This document shows positions 44,941 through 53,939 of a DNA stretch of 64,000 nucleotides, in pieces (within the stretch, counting starts at the first letter, position 1; the number at the start of each line of letters is the position of its first letter). The notes below the pieces were generated by a model. The model was not told where the DNA came from, made no database searches, and was given only the letters and a program-made list of their open reading frames with translations. The position numbers were made by a program, and so were the translations under genes. This DNA comes from Oceanobacillus sojae (lineage in GTDB: Bacteria; Bacillota; Bacilli; Bacillales; Amphibacillaceae), in contig NZ_BJYM01000012.1 in the NCBI RefSeq assembly GCF_007991515.1, positions 62,001-126,000 on the forward strand. The letters run 5' to 3'.

Positions 44941-45423
44941 ATGACAAGTATATACGATTTTTCAGCAAAAACAATTGAGGGTGAAGAGAAGCCGCTGTCA
45001 GATTATAAGGGGGATGTGCTGCTCATCGTAAACACAGCCAGTAAATGCGGCTTTACTCCTCAATTTAACGGACTGCAGAAATTGTATGACCAATATAAAG
45101 ATCAGAGCTTTGAAGTGCTTGGCTTTCCATGCAATCAATTTGGACATCAGGATCCTGGAGCGGATGAAGAGATTAACCAGTTTTGCAAACAGAATTACGG
45201 GGTTTCCTTTCAAATGTTTTCTAAAGTGAATGTAAAAGGAAAAAATGCACATCCTCTTTTTGCTTTTTTAACAAGCGAGCAAAAAGGTATACTTGGCGAA
45301 CAAATTAAATGGAATTTTACGAAGTTTCTTATTGATAAAGATGGACAAGTTGTAAAACGATTTGGTCCGCAAAAGAACCCGGATATAATAGAGAAGGATG
45401 TGGAAGCACTTCTAGATGGATAA
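44941..45423 (+). CDS. gpx: Glutathione-peroxidase-family peroxidase (BsaA-like)
   Basis: Thiol peroxidase of 160 residues with the active-site Cys36 in NTASKCGFT, the [13 protein letters not shown] motif and the Trp in IKWNFTKF. It has Cys rather than selenocysteine and the second Cys (in GFPC), so thioredoxin is the likely reductant, as in Bacilli without glutathione. AAGGAGG precedes the ATG at 44941. A MITE-like copy ends about 45 nt upstream. Confidence 0.92.
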   Translation: MTSIYDFSAKTIEGEEKPLSDYKGDVLLIVNTASKCGFTPQFNGLQKLYDQYKDQSFEVLGFPCNQFGHQDPGADEEINQFCKQNYGVSFQMFSKVNVKGKNAHPLFAFLTSEQKGILGEQIKWNFTKFLIDKDGQVVKRFGPQKNPDIIEKDVEALLDG

Positions 45424-45428
45424 GCAAT

Positions 45429-45497
45429 AAAAGCGCAGAGGATATATTAAGAACATGACTTAGTTTAAACCATGTTCAATCTATCTTCCGCGCTTTT
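45429..45497 (+). terminator. Nested terminator between gpx and the ABC operon
   Basis: Outer arms AAAAGCGC (45429-45436) and GCGCTTTT (45490-45497) enclose an inner pair GAACATG/CATGTTC (45451-45477) and GATA/TATC. It can serve both convergent genes. Confidence 0.75.
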
Positions 45498-45501
45498 ATC
45501 T

Positions 45502-46224
45502 TTAGAGTACTTTTTCCAAAAAGCTTTGGGCCCGTTCGGTGCTTGGATTAGTGAAGAATGTATTTGGCTCCGTTTCTTCCAGCAATACACCATCATCTAA
45601 AAAGAGTACCTTATCTGCAACTTCCTTTGCAAAATTCATTTCATGCGTAACAATTACCATCGTCATGCCTGTCTCCGTCAAGCCTTTCATAACGTCGAGT
45701 ACCTCTTTTACCATTTCCGGATCAAGTGCGGAAGTTGGTTCATCAAAAAGCATAATTTCCGGTTCCATTGCGAGTGCTCTGGCGATGGCAACACGCTGCT
45801 TCTGTCCGCCAGACAGTCGATTGGGGTATGCTTTTTCTTTATCGGTCATACCTACCCTTGCCAGCAGGTTTTTCCCAATCTGCTCCGCTTCTTTTTTCGA
45901 TAAACCCTTTACTTTTTGTGGTGCATACATTACGTTCTCCAAAGCAGTCATATGGGGAAAAAGATGAAAATGCTGGAATACCATTCCAATATTTTTTCTT
46001 ATTTCCATTTTGTTAACCCTTGGAGAAGTAATTTCCTCGTCATTTATATAAATTTGTCCAGAGGTTGGCTCTTCCAATAGATTAAGACAGCGCAGAAAGG
46101 TTGATTTTCCAGATCCGGAAGGGCCGATAATTGTCACAACCTCACCTTTTCCAACTGTTGTACTGATACCTTTTAACACTTCATTCTTACCAAATACCTT
46201 TGTTATATTATCTGCTTTAATCAC
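45502..46224 (-). CDS. Polar amino-acid ABC transporter, ATPase
   Basis: GlnQ/TcyN-type ATPase of 240 residues: Walker [11 protein letters not shown]-loop [15 protein letters not shown] signature LSGGQKQR, Walker [14 protein letters not shown]-loop VTHEM. It energises the adjacent permease. GTG start with GGAGG about 11 nt upstream; it overlaps the permease gene by 8 nt. Last gene of the four-gene operon with the amidohydrolase, binding protein and permease. Confidence 0.93.
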   Translation of the reverse strand: MIKADNITKVFGKNEVLKGISTTVGKGEVVTIIGPSGSGKSTFLRCLNLLEEPTSGQIYINDEEITSPRVNKMEIRKNIGMVFQHFHLFPHMTALENVMYAPQKVKGLSKKEAEQIGKNLLARVGMTDKEKAYPNRLSGGQKQRVAIARALAMEPEIMLFDEPTSALDPEMVKEVLDVMKGLTETGMTMVIVTHEMNFAKEVADKVLFLDDGVLLEETEPNTFFTNPSTERAQSFLEKVL

Positions 46225-46876
46225 TCTGTCTCATCCTCCGTTCAACATACCTTCCAGCCAAAGTTAGTATGGTAACCATCACCCAATAAATTACTCCTGC
46301 GAAAAAGAGCGGTTCGAAGTTTCTATATAAATCGGCTCCGGCAATTTGTGCACGGCGCATTAAATCCAGATAGCCAATAGTAGAAACTAATGCCGACTCT
46401 TTTGTTAATGTAATAAATTCATTCATGAGTGCAGGAAGAATATTTTTAAATGCCTGCGGTAAAATAATATTTAGCATCATGGAACGATAAGGAACACCTA
46501 ACGCTTTGGCTGCTTCGGTCTGTCCTTTATCCACTGCCATAATACCGGCACGGATAATTTCAGATACATACGCGGCTGAGTTCAAGCCGAATGCTAATAC
46601 AGCGGATAAAAATGCCGATATATCATAGCCAGTTAATTGGGGGATTGCTAAGTATATAATCATTAATTGCAAAATAAGCGGTGTACCGCGAAAAATAGAT
46701 GTATATACATCTGCAATTGCCTTCAACGGCCAAAAGCCCGTTATTTTAAAAATTGCCAAAATAGTACCCAATATAAACCCTGCCAAAATGGATACACTAA
46801 CAAACTTTAATGTTGCACCTATTCCTTCTAGTATAAAAGGAATATAAGGCACGATTTGGGAAAAATCCAAATTCAT
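46217..46876 (-). CDS. Polar amino-acid ABC transporter, permease
   Basis: A HisM/GlnP-type permease of 219 residues with about five membrane helices and the EAA loop [21 protein letters not shown] that contacts the ATPase. Forms a homodimeric channel with the ATPase. GAGGTGAT precedes the ATG. The amino-acid specificity is set by the binding protein and is not evident from this subunit. Confidence 0.92.
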   Translation of the reverse strand: MNLDFSQIVPYIPFILEGIGATLKFVSVSILAGFILGTILAIFKITGFWPLKAIADVYTSIFRGTPLILQLMIIYLAIPQLTGYDISAFLSAVLAFGLNSAAYVSEIIRAGIMAVDKGQTEAAKALGVPYRSMMLNIILPQAFKNILPALMNEFITLTKESALVSTIGYLDLMRRAQIAGADLYRNFEPLFFAGVIYWVMVTILTLAGRYVERRMRQSD

Positions 46877-46907
46877 GCCCTATCACCTCGTTTCTTTATG
46901 CTGTATT

Positions 46908-47681
46908 TTATTCAACAGAGCCTGGTATCCATTCTTCTTTTAAGCTCTTTAAAGTGCCATCTTCTTCTAATTTTTCTAAAACGGCATTTACATCATCCAC
47001 TAAATCACTGTCTTTAGGGAATGCGATTGCCATACCCTCAGTTGAAGAATTGGGATCATCAAATCCAAAGAATCCTTGGGAATCCATATATCCCAGAGCA
47101 ACTTCCTTAGACAGATAGACAACATCGATACGGTTCGCATTCAATTCCTGAGCTAAAATCCCGGCATCATCTACCTTTTTCACCTCAATATTATACTCTT
47201 CCGCTAAAGCATCTGCGCCATTTTCTTGAATGGAGCCCAGTTGTACACCAAGTGTTTTTCCTTCAAGCTCATCTAAAGATTCCATTGCTTTATCTTTGGT
47301 AACAAACATTTGTCCAGTATCATTATAAACATTAGAGAAGTCTACATTCTTTTTACGGTCTTCGCTTGCATTCATTCCTGATATGACCATGTCCACACGA
47401 TTTGCTTGCAAGGAACCAATCAGACCTTCAAATTTCATATCTTCAATTTCTAATTCCATATCCAGTTCTTCAGCGATAAGCTTTCCTAATTCAATATCAA
47501 ATCCTTCAAACTCACCTTGAGGATTTCGTGATTCATATGGAGGGAAATCAGCTGATGTTCCCATTTTTAATACATTTTTATCCCCGCCAGATGATTCAGA
47601 TTCATTATCATCTGATCCGCAAGCAGCCAGTAAAGCTGTAAATAGTAATGTGCTGAAAAGTAAAATGAGCTTTTTTTTCAT
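46908..47681 (-). CDS. Amino-acid ABC transporter, substrate-binding lipoprotein
   Basis: A 257-residue lipoprotein with lipobox LLAAC and a SBP_bac_3 fold (ADFPPYE, FEGFDIELGKLIAEEL, RVDMVISGM, VYLSKEVA). It captures a polar amino acid or derivative outside the cell. The ATG overlaps the amidohydrolase stop (TAATG). By analogy with the B. subtilis yxe genes, in which an M20 amidohydrolase is linked to such a transporter, the ligand could be an N-acylated or S-modified amino acid. Confidence 0.9.
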   Translation of the reverse strand: MKKKLILLFSTLLFTALLAACGSDDNESESSGGDKNVLKMGTSADFPPYESRNPQGEFEGFDIELGKLIAEELDMELEIEDMKFEGLIGSLQANRVDMVISGMNASEDRKKNVDFSNVYNDTGQMFVTKDKAMESLDELEGKTLGVQLGSIQENGADALAEEYNIEVKKVDDAGILAQELNANRIDVVYLSKEVALGYMDSQGFFGFDDPNSSTEGMAIAFPKDSDLVDDVNAVLEKLEEDGTLKSLKEEWIPGSVE

Positions 47682-48856
47682 TAGACGTTTACCTCTTCTT
47701 TGTTTTTATTAAATTCTTCCTTCATTGCCTGAACCGCTTCTTCATTTGTCAATAAATCATAGCCTGTTTTCGCTAAAGAAAGAGCCCCTTCATACAATGC
47801 CAGATGCCCATCCTCAGTAATAGTCTGATTAGCAAATTCTTTCGTATGAGCAATTAAGCCTTCTTTGTTTAAGCCGATATACGGATGAATAGCCGGAACT
47901 ACCTGGCTGACATTTCCCATATCAATCGAACCATAAGATTCTTTTGCTCCATAAACAGGCAGGCGGCTTGTCTCTTTTAAATTTGCAGTAAACAAATCAG
48001 ATAAAACCTGATTCGTTGTCATATCGTCATAGCTTAATTCATAGTTGGATATATTTAATGTTGCTCCAGTCATTAAAGCTGCTCCTTCAGCAATATGCTT
48101 TACCTTTTCTACTACTTCATTAAGGTAAGGACGATTATTTGCCCGGACATAGAACTGTGCAACTGCTTTATCAGGAACCACGTTCGCAGCTTGTCCTCCA
48201 TCAGGAATAACTCCATGAATACGGACATCTGATTTCACATGCTGTCTCAATGCATTAATACCGTTAAACAATTGAAGCACACCATCTAAGGCATTAATCC
48301 CTTTTTCCGGAGCTGCTGCAGCATGTGCTGTTTTTCCATGATACTCAAATTGGATTGCATCCATAGCCAGTGATTCGCCGCTTACCTGTGATGTATCACT
48401 TGGATGTAAAATCATCGCAGCATCAATACCGTCAAACACTCCCTGCTCACTCATCGGTACTTTAGCTCCGTTTGTTTCCTCTGCAGGAGTACCGAATACA
48501 TAAACAGTGCCGCCAATTTCATCAATAACTTTACTTAATACAACTCCTGCACCGACACTCATCGTTCCAATTAAATTATGCCCGCAGCCGTGACCTACAC
48601 CTGGAAGTGCATCATATTCGGCCAGATATGCAATTTGAGGACCAGGCTTTCCGCTTGAGTAGGTTGCTTTAAAGGCCGTATCACGACCAACAATCCCTTT
48701 TTCTACTTTAAATTGATGTGACGTTAAATAATCTGTTAATAGCTTCATAGATTCATATTCTTGATCTCCAAGCTCTGGATTATCAAAAATAGTGTCGCTC
48801 AAGTTCGTTAAATCATTAATTACTTTATCTAGTTCGTTTTTTAAATTTGACTTCAT
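47681..48856 (-). CDS. M20-family amidohydrolase
   Basis: Metallo-amidohydrolase of 391 residues of the M20D group. Metal-ligand motifs include AEYDALPGVGHGCGHN, PAEETNGAK and the C-terminal AIHPYIGL. Such enzymes remove an acyl group from amino acids or split short dipeptides. As first gene of the operon with an amino-acid importer, it probably releases the usable amino acid from the imported compound. GAGGG precedes the ATG. Confidence 0.88.
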   Translation of the reverse strand: MKSNLKNELDKVINDLTNLSDTIFDNPELGDQEYESMKLLTDYLTSHQFKVEKGIVGRDTAFKATYSSGKPGPQIAYLAEYDALPGVGHGCGHNLIGTMSVGAGVVLSKVIDEIGGTVYVFGTPAEETNGAKVPMSEQGVFDGIDAAMILHPSDTSQVSGESLAMDAIQFEYHGKTAHAAAAPEKGINALDGVLQLFNGINALRQHVKSDVRIHGVIPDGGQAANVVPDKAVAQFYVRANNRPYLNEVVEKVKHIAEGAALMTGATLNISNYELSYDDMTTNQVLSDLFTANLKETSRLPVYGAKESYGSIDMGNVSQVVPAIHPYIGLNKEGLIAHTKEFANQTITEDGHLALYEGALSLAKTGYDLLTNEEAVQAMKEEFNKNKEEVNV

Positions 48857-48900
48857 ATTTATTCCCTCATTTAATGTATAATTATTAATTAATATGTATA

Positions 48901-48930
48901 TTTATAACACGATTTTGCATGCTTATGCAA
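48901..48930 (-). promoter_or_regulatory. Promoter and palindromic operator of the amidohydrolase-ABC operon
   Basis: Minus strand -35 TTGCAT (48930-48925), 18 nt, extended -10 TGT-TATAAA (48906-48901). The -35 is one arm of the perfect palindrome TTGCAT-N4-ATGCAA (48915-48930), so a repressor could block polymerase binding. The regulator is not encoded here. Confidence 0.5.
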
Positions 48931-49040
48931 TAGGCAAAATAATAATTATATTTTCAGATAATTATTCAAGCTTATATATTGATATTTACAAGAAGTATAT
49001 CCCTCAACCCAGGATCGTATTTTTACTAAGAAAGGTTACT

Positions 49041-49157
49041 TTAATTCCCCAATAAACCATCATAGCGGTATCCATCTTCATCTGTAATTATTTCTTTAAA
49101 GCCTGATTCTTGCATATCATTTGGAATGGATATACCCCATTCAGTCTAAATTTTTCT
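49041..49157 (-). pseudogene. Possible decayed gene fragment
   Basis: On the minus strand a short open stretch reads TEWGISIPNDMQESGFKEII and DEDGYRYDGLLGN before a stop at 49041, with an in-frame stop just before it and no start or ribosome site. The composition looks protein-like, suggesting the remnant 3' end of a lost gene. No family recognised. The rest of 48.93-49.26 kb is empty apart from the proS terminator. Confidence 0.3.
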
Positions 49158-49209
49158 ACTATCAGAAAGAGGCAATCCCTTAAGCACTTTATATATTATC
49201 TTTAATACA

Positions 49210-49244
49210 TAAAAGCAGACTGAGCTGCAAAACCCAGTCTGCTT
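49210..49244 (-). terminator. Terminator of proS
   Basis: AAAAGCAGACTG pairs with CAGTCTGCTT; the minus strand continues TTTTATG. It lies 15 nt past the proS stop. Confidence 0.82.
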
Positions 49245-49258
49245 CCATTTTTCAGTTA

Positions 49259-50695
49259 TTAATACGCTTTTGCCCAGTAAACTAATTCCTTTGCCTGCTT
49301 CCCGCAGCATACGCATGTATCAGATACGCTTTCCGGTTCAAATGGAATACAGCGGGAGGTTGCTGTTGTTTCTTCTTTAATCTTTTCTTCACAGGCTACA
49401 TCTCCACACCACATTGCTTTGACAAAGCCGCCCTTTTCAATTTCTGTTTTAAATTCATCCATATTTTTAGCTGTATGGGTCATCTCTTCACGATGCTCTA
49501 ATGCACGATTATACAGATTTGCCTGTACTTCATCCAGCAATGCAGCAAGACGCTCTTCCACATCTGCCAGAGCAACAAATTCCTTCTCGCCGGTATCACG
49601 GCGGACAAGAACGACCTGCTCTTTTTCAATATCCTTTGGCCCCATCTCAACTCGGACCGGGATACCTTTCATTTCATATTCATTAAATTTCCAGCCTGGC
49701 ATTTTATCACTGCCGTCAATATCGACACGGGCAACTTTTGCTAATTTATCACGTAGAGCATAAGCTTTGTCCAGTACGCCTTCTTTATGCTGGGCGATTG
49801 GAACAATCATTGCCTGTGTCGGCGCAACCTTTGGAGGCACTACTAGTCCGCGGTTATCACCGTGCACCATAATTAAAGCTCCCATAATCCGGGTAGACAA
49901 GCCCCATGAAGTTTGATGAACAAACTGGCTTTCCCCATTTTCATCCAGATAGGTAATATCAAATGCTTCTGCAAATCCAGAACCAAAATGATGCGATGTA
50001 GCAGATTGCAATGCTTTCCCGTCATGCATCAATGCTTCAATCGTTAAGGTAAATTCCGCCCCTGCAAATTTTTCTTTATCTGTTTTCTTTCCTTTTAACA
50101 CGGGGATGGCTAAATATTCTTCCACCAGCTTGGCATAAATTCCAAGCATACGATTTGTTTCTTCGGTTGCTTCTTCATCTGTTGCATGTGCTGTATGCCC
50201 TTCCTGCCAATGAAATTCAGAAGAACGCAGGAACGGACGTGTCGTTTTTTCCCAGCGGACCACATTGGACCATTGATTATAGAGCTTTGGCAGATCACGG
50301 TAAGAGTGAATATTATTTGAATAATAATCACAAAACAGTACTTCAGAAGTTGGGCGTACTGCAATACGTTCTGTTAATTCCTCATCTCCGCCATGAGTTA
50401 CCCAGGCAACCTCAGGAGCAAATCCCTCTACATGATCTTTTTCCTTTTGCAGCAGACTTTCAGGAATAAACAGCGGAAAAGCAACGTTCGTATGACCTGT
50501 TTCCTTAAACATACGATCTAATTCATCTTTAATATTTTCCCAGATTGCATAACCATAAGGTTTGATAATCATTGTTCCGCGCACTTGACCATAATCAACA
50601 AGCTCTGCCTGCTTGACAACGTCTGTATACCACTGTGCGAAATCGTCCTCCATCGCTGTAATTTTTTCTACAAATTGTTTATTTTTCTTACCCAA
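49259..50695 (-). CDS. proS: Prolyl-tRNA synthetase, archaeal/eukaryote-like type
   Basis: Class II synthetase charging tRNA-Pro. At 478 residues it lacks the editing insertion of the usual bacterial ProRS (about 565 residues) and carries the C-terminal zinc-type cysteines (WCGDVACEE ... CVCCGK) and terminal Tyr (YWAKAY) of the archaeal-type enzyme. Class II motif 2 region is visible as [17 protein letters not shown]. It starts with TTG at 50695 behind GAGGTG at 7 nt. A T-box with a proline specifier lies upstream, so this enzyme is induced by uncharged tRNA-Pro; a second ProRS may exist elsewhere. Confidence 0.95.
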   Translation of the reverse strand: MGKKNKQFVEKITAMEDDFAQWYTDVVKQAELVDYGQVRGTMIIKPYGYAIWENIKDELDRMFKETGHTNVAFPLFIPESLLQKEKDHVEGFAPEVAWVTHGGDEELTERIAVRPTSEVLFCDYYSNNIHSYRDLPKLYNQWSNVVRWEKTTRPFLRSSEFHWQEGHTAHATDEEATEETNRMLGIYAKLVEEYLAIPVLKGKKTDKEKFAGAEFTLTIEALMHDGKALQSATSHHFGSGFAEAFDITYLDENGESQFVHQTSWGLSTRIMGALIMVHGDNRGLVVPPKVAPTQAMIVPIAQHKEGVLDKAYALRDKLAKVARVDIDGSDKMPGWKFNEYEMKGIPVRVEMGPKDIEKEQVVLVRRDTGEKEFVALADVEERLAALLDEVQANLYNRALEHREEMTHTAKNMDEFKTEIEKGGFVKAMWCGDVACEEKIKEETTATSRCIPFEPESVSDTCVCCGKQAKELVYWAKAY

Positions 50696-50749
50696 TTGTA
50701 AGCACCTCTTTCTTATTTAACTCTTCTATTGTTTGAAATTCCATATAAG

Positions 50750-50970
50750 TGTGTGTTCAAAAAGTCTGATAAATAGGACCAAGAAGTTCAAGGCGGTGCC
50801 GCTTTGAGGAACGGAGCGTATGCTTTAACATACGTGAGTACCGGAAAAGCAAACCAACGCACTTCCGCAGGATGCGGTGACTTCTACGTTGCCCACACGA
50901 CGTGGGCGTTCTTAGTAGAAGATCCTCTTATCGCCGTGTCATTTTTATTGGACTTTTTGAACATCCTCTA
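50750..50970 (+). repeat. MITE-like repeat A, longest copy, in the proS leader
   Basis: About 220 bp with inverted ends TGTTCAAAAAGTC (left) and GACTTTTTGAACA (right), internal hairpins (e.g. CTTCTAC ... GTAGAAG at 50881-50921) and no meaningful open frame. Sequences at 15.9 and 44.8 kb match. It sits between the T-box terminator and the proS start codon. Confidence 0.85.
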
Positions 50971-50979
50971 TAAACGCAA

Positions 50980-51256
50980 AAAATCCTCCATCCTTATGAA
51001 AGGGACCGAGGTTAAACAGGTGGTACCACCCTTGTTTATATATAAGCTGCTGTCTATTATTTTACAGATAGGACCGGCAAATATATACACTTCATTTGAT
51101 AACGGCCAAAACCGCGCCAATTTCAGAGCAGTATCTCCTTATATGGCGAACTCGGGAGGCAGGTTCCCTTGTATGTCTATGAAAAAGTCTCAGCATCCTT
51201 TTTCTCTCTGTATTAGACAGTAACAACGTACTATTCTCCGTCAATATTTCAACTAT
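50980..51256 (-). promoter_or_regulatory. T-box riboswitch (proline) controlling proS
   Basis: Minus-strand leader with an AGTA loop near 51232, the distal GATGCTGAGA motif, a GAA-CCT specifier (CCU, proline codon at 51163-51161), the T-box sequence AGGGTGGTACCACC (51033-51018 region) and a terminator CCTCGGTCCCTT/AAGGATGGAGG followed by six T (51012-50980). Uncharged tRNA-Pro should stabilise the antiterminator and allow proS transcription. Confidence 0.9.
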
Positions 51257-51262
51257 GCTTTT

Positions 51263-51291
51263 AATATATAGTTCTCACTGATGAAAGTCAA
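51263..51291 (-). promoter_or_regulatory. Promoter of the T-box-proS transcript
   Basis: Minus strand TTGACT (51291-51286), 17 nt, TATATT (51268-51263); predicted start near 51256, just before the T-box. Confidence 0.7.
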
Positions 51292-51346
51292 GAAGCAGAC
51301 GATTTTTTACAGTTAAGAAAATGGGGATAAGGCATTTGCTGCCTGC

Positions 51347-51829
51347 TTATAACCAGACCGCGATAAAGAACCAGACAATCATAATCAACTGCAGGACAAC
51401 TTTTGCAAAAGAACCTCCTAAAAATCCTAAAAAAGAACCAATGGAAGCCCGGATTGCTTCTTTCACTGTTCTCCGTTGCATCATTTCGATAGCGAGCACT
51501 GTTAAAAATGGAACATAAATAATTCCAAATGGCGGAGTAATAAAGGAACCGATAATAACAGCTACCGCAGCGCCTCTTTCTCCTGCTTTACTGCCTCCAA
51601 ATTTTTTCACAAAATAACTGTTGGCAATAATGTCCGCAACAAAGAGAATAACTGTGATCACAATCATTCCTGCCCAGAACCACCAGTTCAGGGTCTCACT
51701 ATTTATAAAGAAGTAATAGATTAGAAATCCTCCCCAAATAGCAATAACAGACGGGATCATCGGAAAGATAATTCCCAGAAAACTTGCGATAAATAACAGG
51801 ATAATGATTATCCATAATAAAATATCCAA
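51347..51829 (-). CDS. DUF456 membrane protein (YqgC-like)
   Basis: A polytopic protein of about 160 residues with five predicted membrane helices and glycine-rich loops (FGGSKAGERGAA, FLGFLGGSFAK), typical of the DUF456 family, function unknown. The start is unsure: GTG 51838 lies only 1 nt after AAGGAG, whereas TTG 51829 is 10 nt away; I take the latter. It is 64 nt downstream of plsY in the same direction and may be co-transcribed. Confidence 0.8.
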   Translation of the reverse strand: MDILLWIIIILLFIASFLGIIFPMIPSVIAIWGGFLIYYFFINSETLNWWFWAGMIVITVILFVADIIANSYFVKKFGGSKAGERGAAVAVIIGSFITPPFGIIYVPFLTVLAIEMMQRRTVKEAIRASIGSFLGFLGGSFAKVVLQLIMIVWFFIAVWL

Positions 51830-51902
51830 TTCTTGCACACTCCTTAATAAAAAGCTTACTTTTTCAGTATCCCCTATAATATAAGTTCAAAAAAACCCTT
51901 AT

Positions 51903-52523
51903 CTAGGCACTCTTTTTAAACATACTGGATAACCTTGTCTCTTCCTTTAATATAATCCGGCGATAATTCTCCATATGCTTGTATATACAAAGCAGTGTTA
52001 AAAATATAACCACCAGCGCAGGCCCATTTCCAAAGAAATAGTAGGTTGTAATAAGAAAAGATACATACATAAACAGGACGCCGATAACAAGATAGTCTGT
52101 TGCAAAAGTAAAGAACAATAAAATAGCAATTCCAATTAAAGCAACCCGCCAGTCAATGGCAATTAATGCACCAATCAGGGACGCGGTACCTTTCCCGCCG
52201 CTGAAGTTCATCGTTATAGGATAATTATGCCCAATAATAACAAATAAAGCAGTCAAATAAATATATAAGGAAGCCTCTCCAGCCGGGATTCCTGCTTCTC
52301 CTAAAATAAATAAGACGAGTAAAATGGCAAGTGTAGCCTTAAAAATATCAATCAGCGCAACCACAATACCATATTTCCAGCCTAACAGAATTGTTGTATT
52401 AGATGCTCCGGCATTTTTGACACCTTCACTCTTAATATCCCGCTTCTTTATTTTCCCGATAATTTGCGATCCATGAATACAGCCAAAAATATAGCCTATT
52501 AAACAGCTAATGAAGTAATACAT
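51903..52523 (-). CDS. plsY: PlsY-family glycerol-3-phosphate acyltransferase
   Basis: Membrane acyltransferase using acyl-phosphate to acylate glycerol-3-phosphate in phospholipid synthesis. The 206-residue polytopic protein has the conserved loops KNAGASNT (about 36-43), IIGHNYPI and GGKGTASL. The usual N-terminal motif GSIPFG is changed to GCIHGSQ, and B. subtilis carries a PlsY plus a second paralogue, so this could be the accessory member. GGAGGG precedes the ATG. Confidence 0.82.
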   Translation of the reverse strand: MYYFISCLIGYIFGCIHGSQIIGKIKKRDIKSEGVKNAGASNTTILLGWKYGIVVALIDIFKATLAILLVLFILGEAGIPAGEASLYIYLTALFVIIGHNYPITMNFSGGKGTASLIGALIAIDWRVALIGIAILLFFTFATDYLVIGVLFMYVSFLITTYYFFGNGPALVVIFLTLLCIYKHMENYRRIILKEETRLSSMFKKSA

Positions 52524-52692
52524 TGATTTCCCTCCATTTCTGTTAAGTTTCTCTTATTATATGTCCAGAATGCTTAAGAAATCAATTTGTAAAACAACCA
52601 TATTTATCTAGTTGTTCAATGCATCATCAGGAACTTGTTCATGTTATGATTACTAATAGAGAGAAATTTTTTAAAGGAGTCAGAAATAACGA

Positions 52693-53250
52693 ATGAAAGC
52701 TTTAAAGCATTTTACGCTTTCCTGGATTGCTATTATTCTTTTTATAGGTTTGCTGTTCTGGCTTTACCAGCAGACAAATTCTTCTTATGAAAGAGTGGAT
52801 GGAGAAGAAACGATATCAGAACTTCATCCCGCTGTCCAGGAAGCTGTCGATACGTTAATTGATCGTGCTGATGATATTGATATAGAGGTTGTTATTACAG
52901 ATGGCCTGCGTACAGAGGAAGAACAGGAAACGCTGTATGCAAGAGGCAGAGAAAACGAAGAAGATATTGTTACCCACGCCAGAGCAGGTGAAAGCTATCA
53001 TAATTATGGTTTGGCTGTGGATTATGCGATTCGGAACAACGACGGAGAAATTATCTGGGATATTCATTATGACGGGAATAACAATGGAGAGCCGGACTGG
53101 TTTGAAGTTGCAGAAATCGCAAAAGATTTAGAGTTTGAATGGGGCGGAGATTTCAATGGCTTTACAGATTATCCGCATTTGCAGATGACATTCGGATTGA
53201 GCATTTCTGAACTGCAACAGGGATATCGTCCCTCCGTTGCAGAAGAATAG
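52693..53250 (+). CDS. cwlK: M15-family peptidoglycan peptidase (CwlK-like)
   Basis: L-alanyl-D-glutamate endopeptidase/D-Ala carboxypeptidase of 185 residues. A membrane anchor (about 9-26) precedes a VanY-type zinc peptidase domain with SYHNYGLAVDY (His and Asp ligands near 101-108), the catalytic Glu in the WGGDF region and the third ligand in PHLQM. It probably trims peptidoglycan peptides outside the membrane. AAAGGAG lies about 13 nt before the ATG. Single gene with its own terminator. Confidence 0.9.
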   Translation: MKALKHFTLSWIAIILFIGLLFWLYQQTNSSYERVDGEETISELHPAVQEAVDTLIDRADDIDIEVVITDGLRTEEEQETLYARGRENEEDIVTHARAGESYHNYGLAVDYAIRNNDGEIIWDIHYDGNNNGEPDWFEVAEIAKDLEFEWGGDFNGFTDYPHLQMTFGLSISELQQGYRPSVAEE

Positions 53251-53289
53251 GATGGTAATTAACATATACTCCACGCAAATATTTTTCAT

Positions 53290-53335
53290 AAAAAGAAATT
53301 CAGGCAGAGGCTTTTATTGTCTGAATTTCTTTTTA
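53290..53335 (+). terminator. Bidirectional terminator after cwlK
   Basis: AAAAAGAAATTCAGGCA pairs with TGTCTGAATTTCTTTTT (one mismatch). Confidence 0.85.
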
Positions 53336-53358
53336 TTTACCAAAGTATCCAGCAGCTA

Positions 53359-53667
53359 TTAAAACAATTTAAGTTCCTTTATTCCTTTCCTTGTTTCATC
53401 AGTCCCTAGCTCGTACAATTTACGATAAATGGCAATCAGATACTCCTCATAGCTATCCCGTTTTGCATCGACAGGCCGTTCATCAAATGGTTTCCCTACG
53501 AATTTCACTGCATCCTTAGCATTTTTATCTTTTCTCGCAAACAGAACTTCAATTTCTTTTACCTCTTCTGGTGTTGCATATATCTCATACTCAATACCGT
53601 TGTCAGGCAGCGAAACCTCGCTAATTTCTTCCGTATCAACTGTTACAAAGTATTTATTTCGTGCCAT
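53359..53667 (-). CDS. Conserved hypothetical protein, unrecognised
   Basis: A 102-residue soluble alpha/beta protein (KYFVTVDTEEISEVSLP, EVKEIEVLFARKD, YEEYLIAIYRKLYELGT). The ideal AAGGGAGG site and codon usage like its neighbours support a real gene. No function can be proposed. About 270 bp upstream to the next gene contain no feature I can identify other than a weak hairpin near 53860. Confidence 0.7.
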   Translation of the reverse strand: MARNKYFVTVDTEEISEVSLPDNGIEYEIYATPEEVKEIEVLFARKDKNAKDAVKFVGKPFDERPVDAKRDSYEEYLIAIYRKLYELGTDETRKGIKELKLF

Positions 53668-53939
53668 TATTGGAAACCTCCCTTTTCTTATAAGGCTTTT
53701 CCCTTTTTAGCCGGGTTAAAACTTCTCTTTAAGATTATAAGAAAATGTTAGTCGAATTGTAATATTTCTAAAAAAATCGTTTGGAATTCGAGCTTTAATC
53801 ATTATACTAGTTCAATCTCTATCATGCCTAAGTACTCTAAAATTACGCCCAAAGAAAAAAGACCATCGTTTGATGATCTCACTTTTCATATCTTGAACAC
53901 AATAGGTCAACATTTTCTTCGTCCAACAACGTTTATCCT

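Noticed and set aside
50804-51223. 139-codon plus-strand frame across the repeat and T-box
   Set aside because: It runs through a structured leader RNA and a MITE; no ribosome site and no protein-like pattern.
51903-52523. Reading the PlsY-like protein as a non-enzymatic paralogue
   Set aside because: GGKGTA and HNYPI loops are present, so activity cannot be excluded; left as PlsY family.
53830-53880. Weak hairpin with A-run near 53860
   Set aside because: Stem too imperfect and no T-run to call it a terminator.
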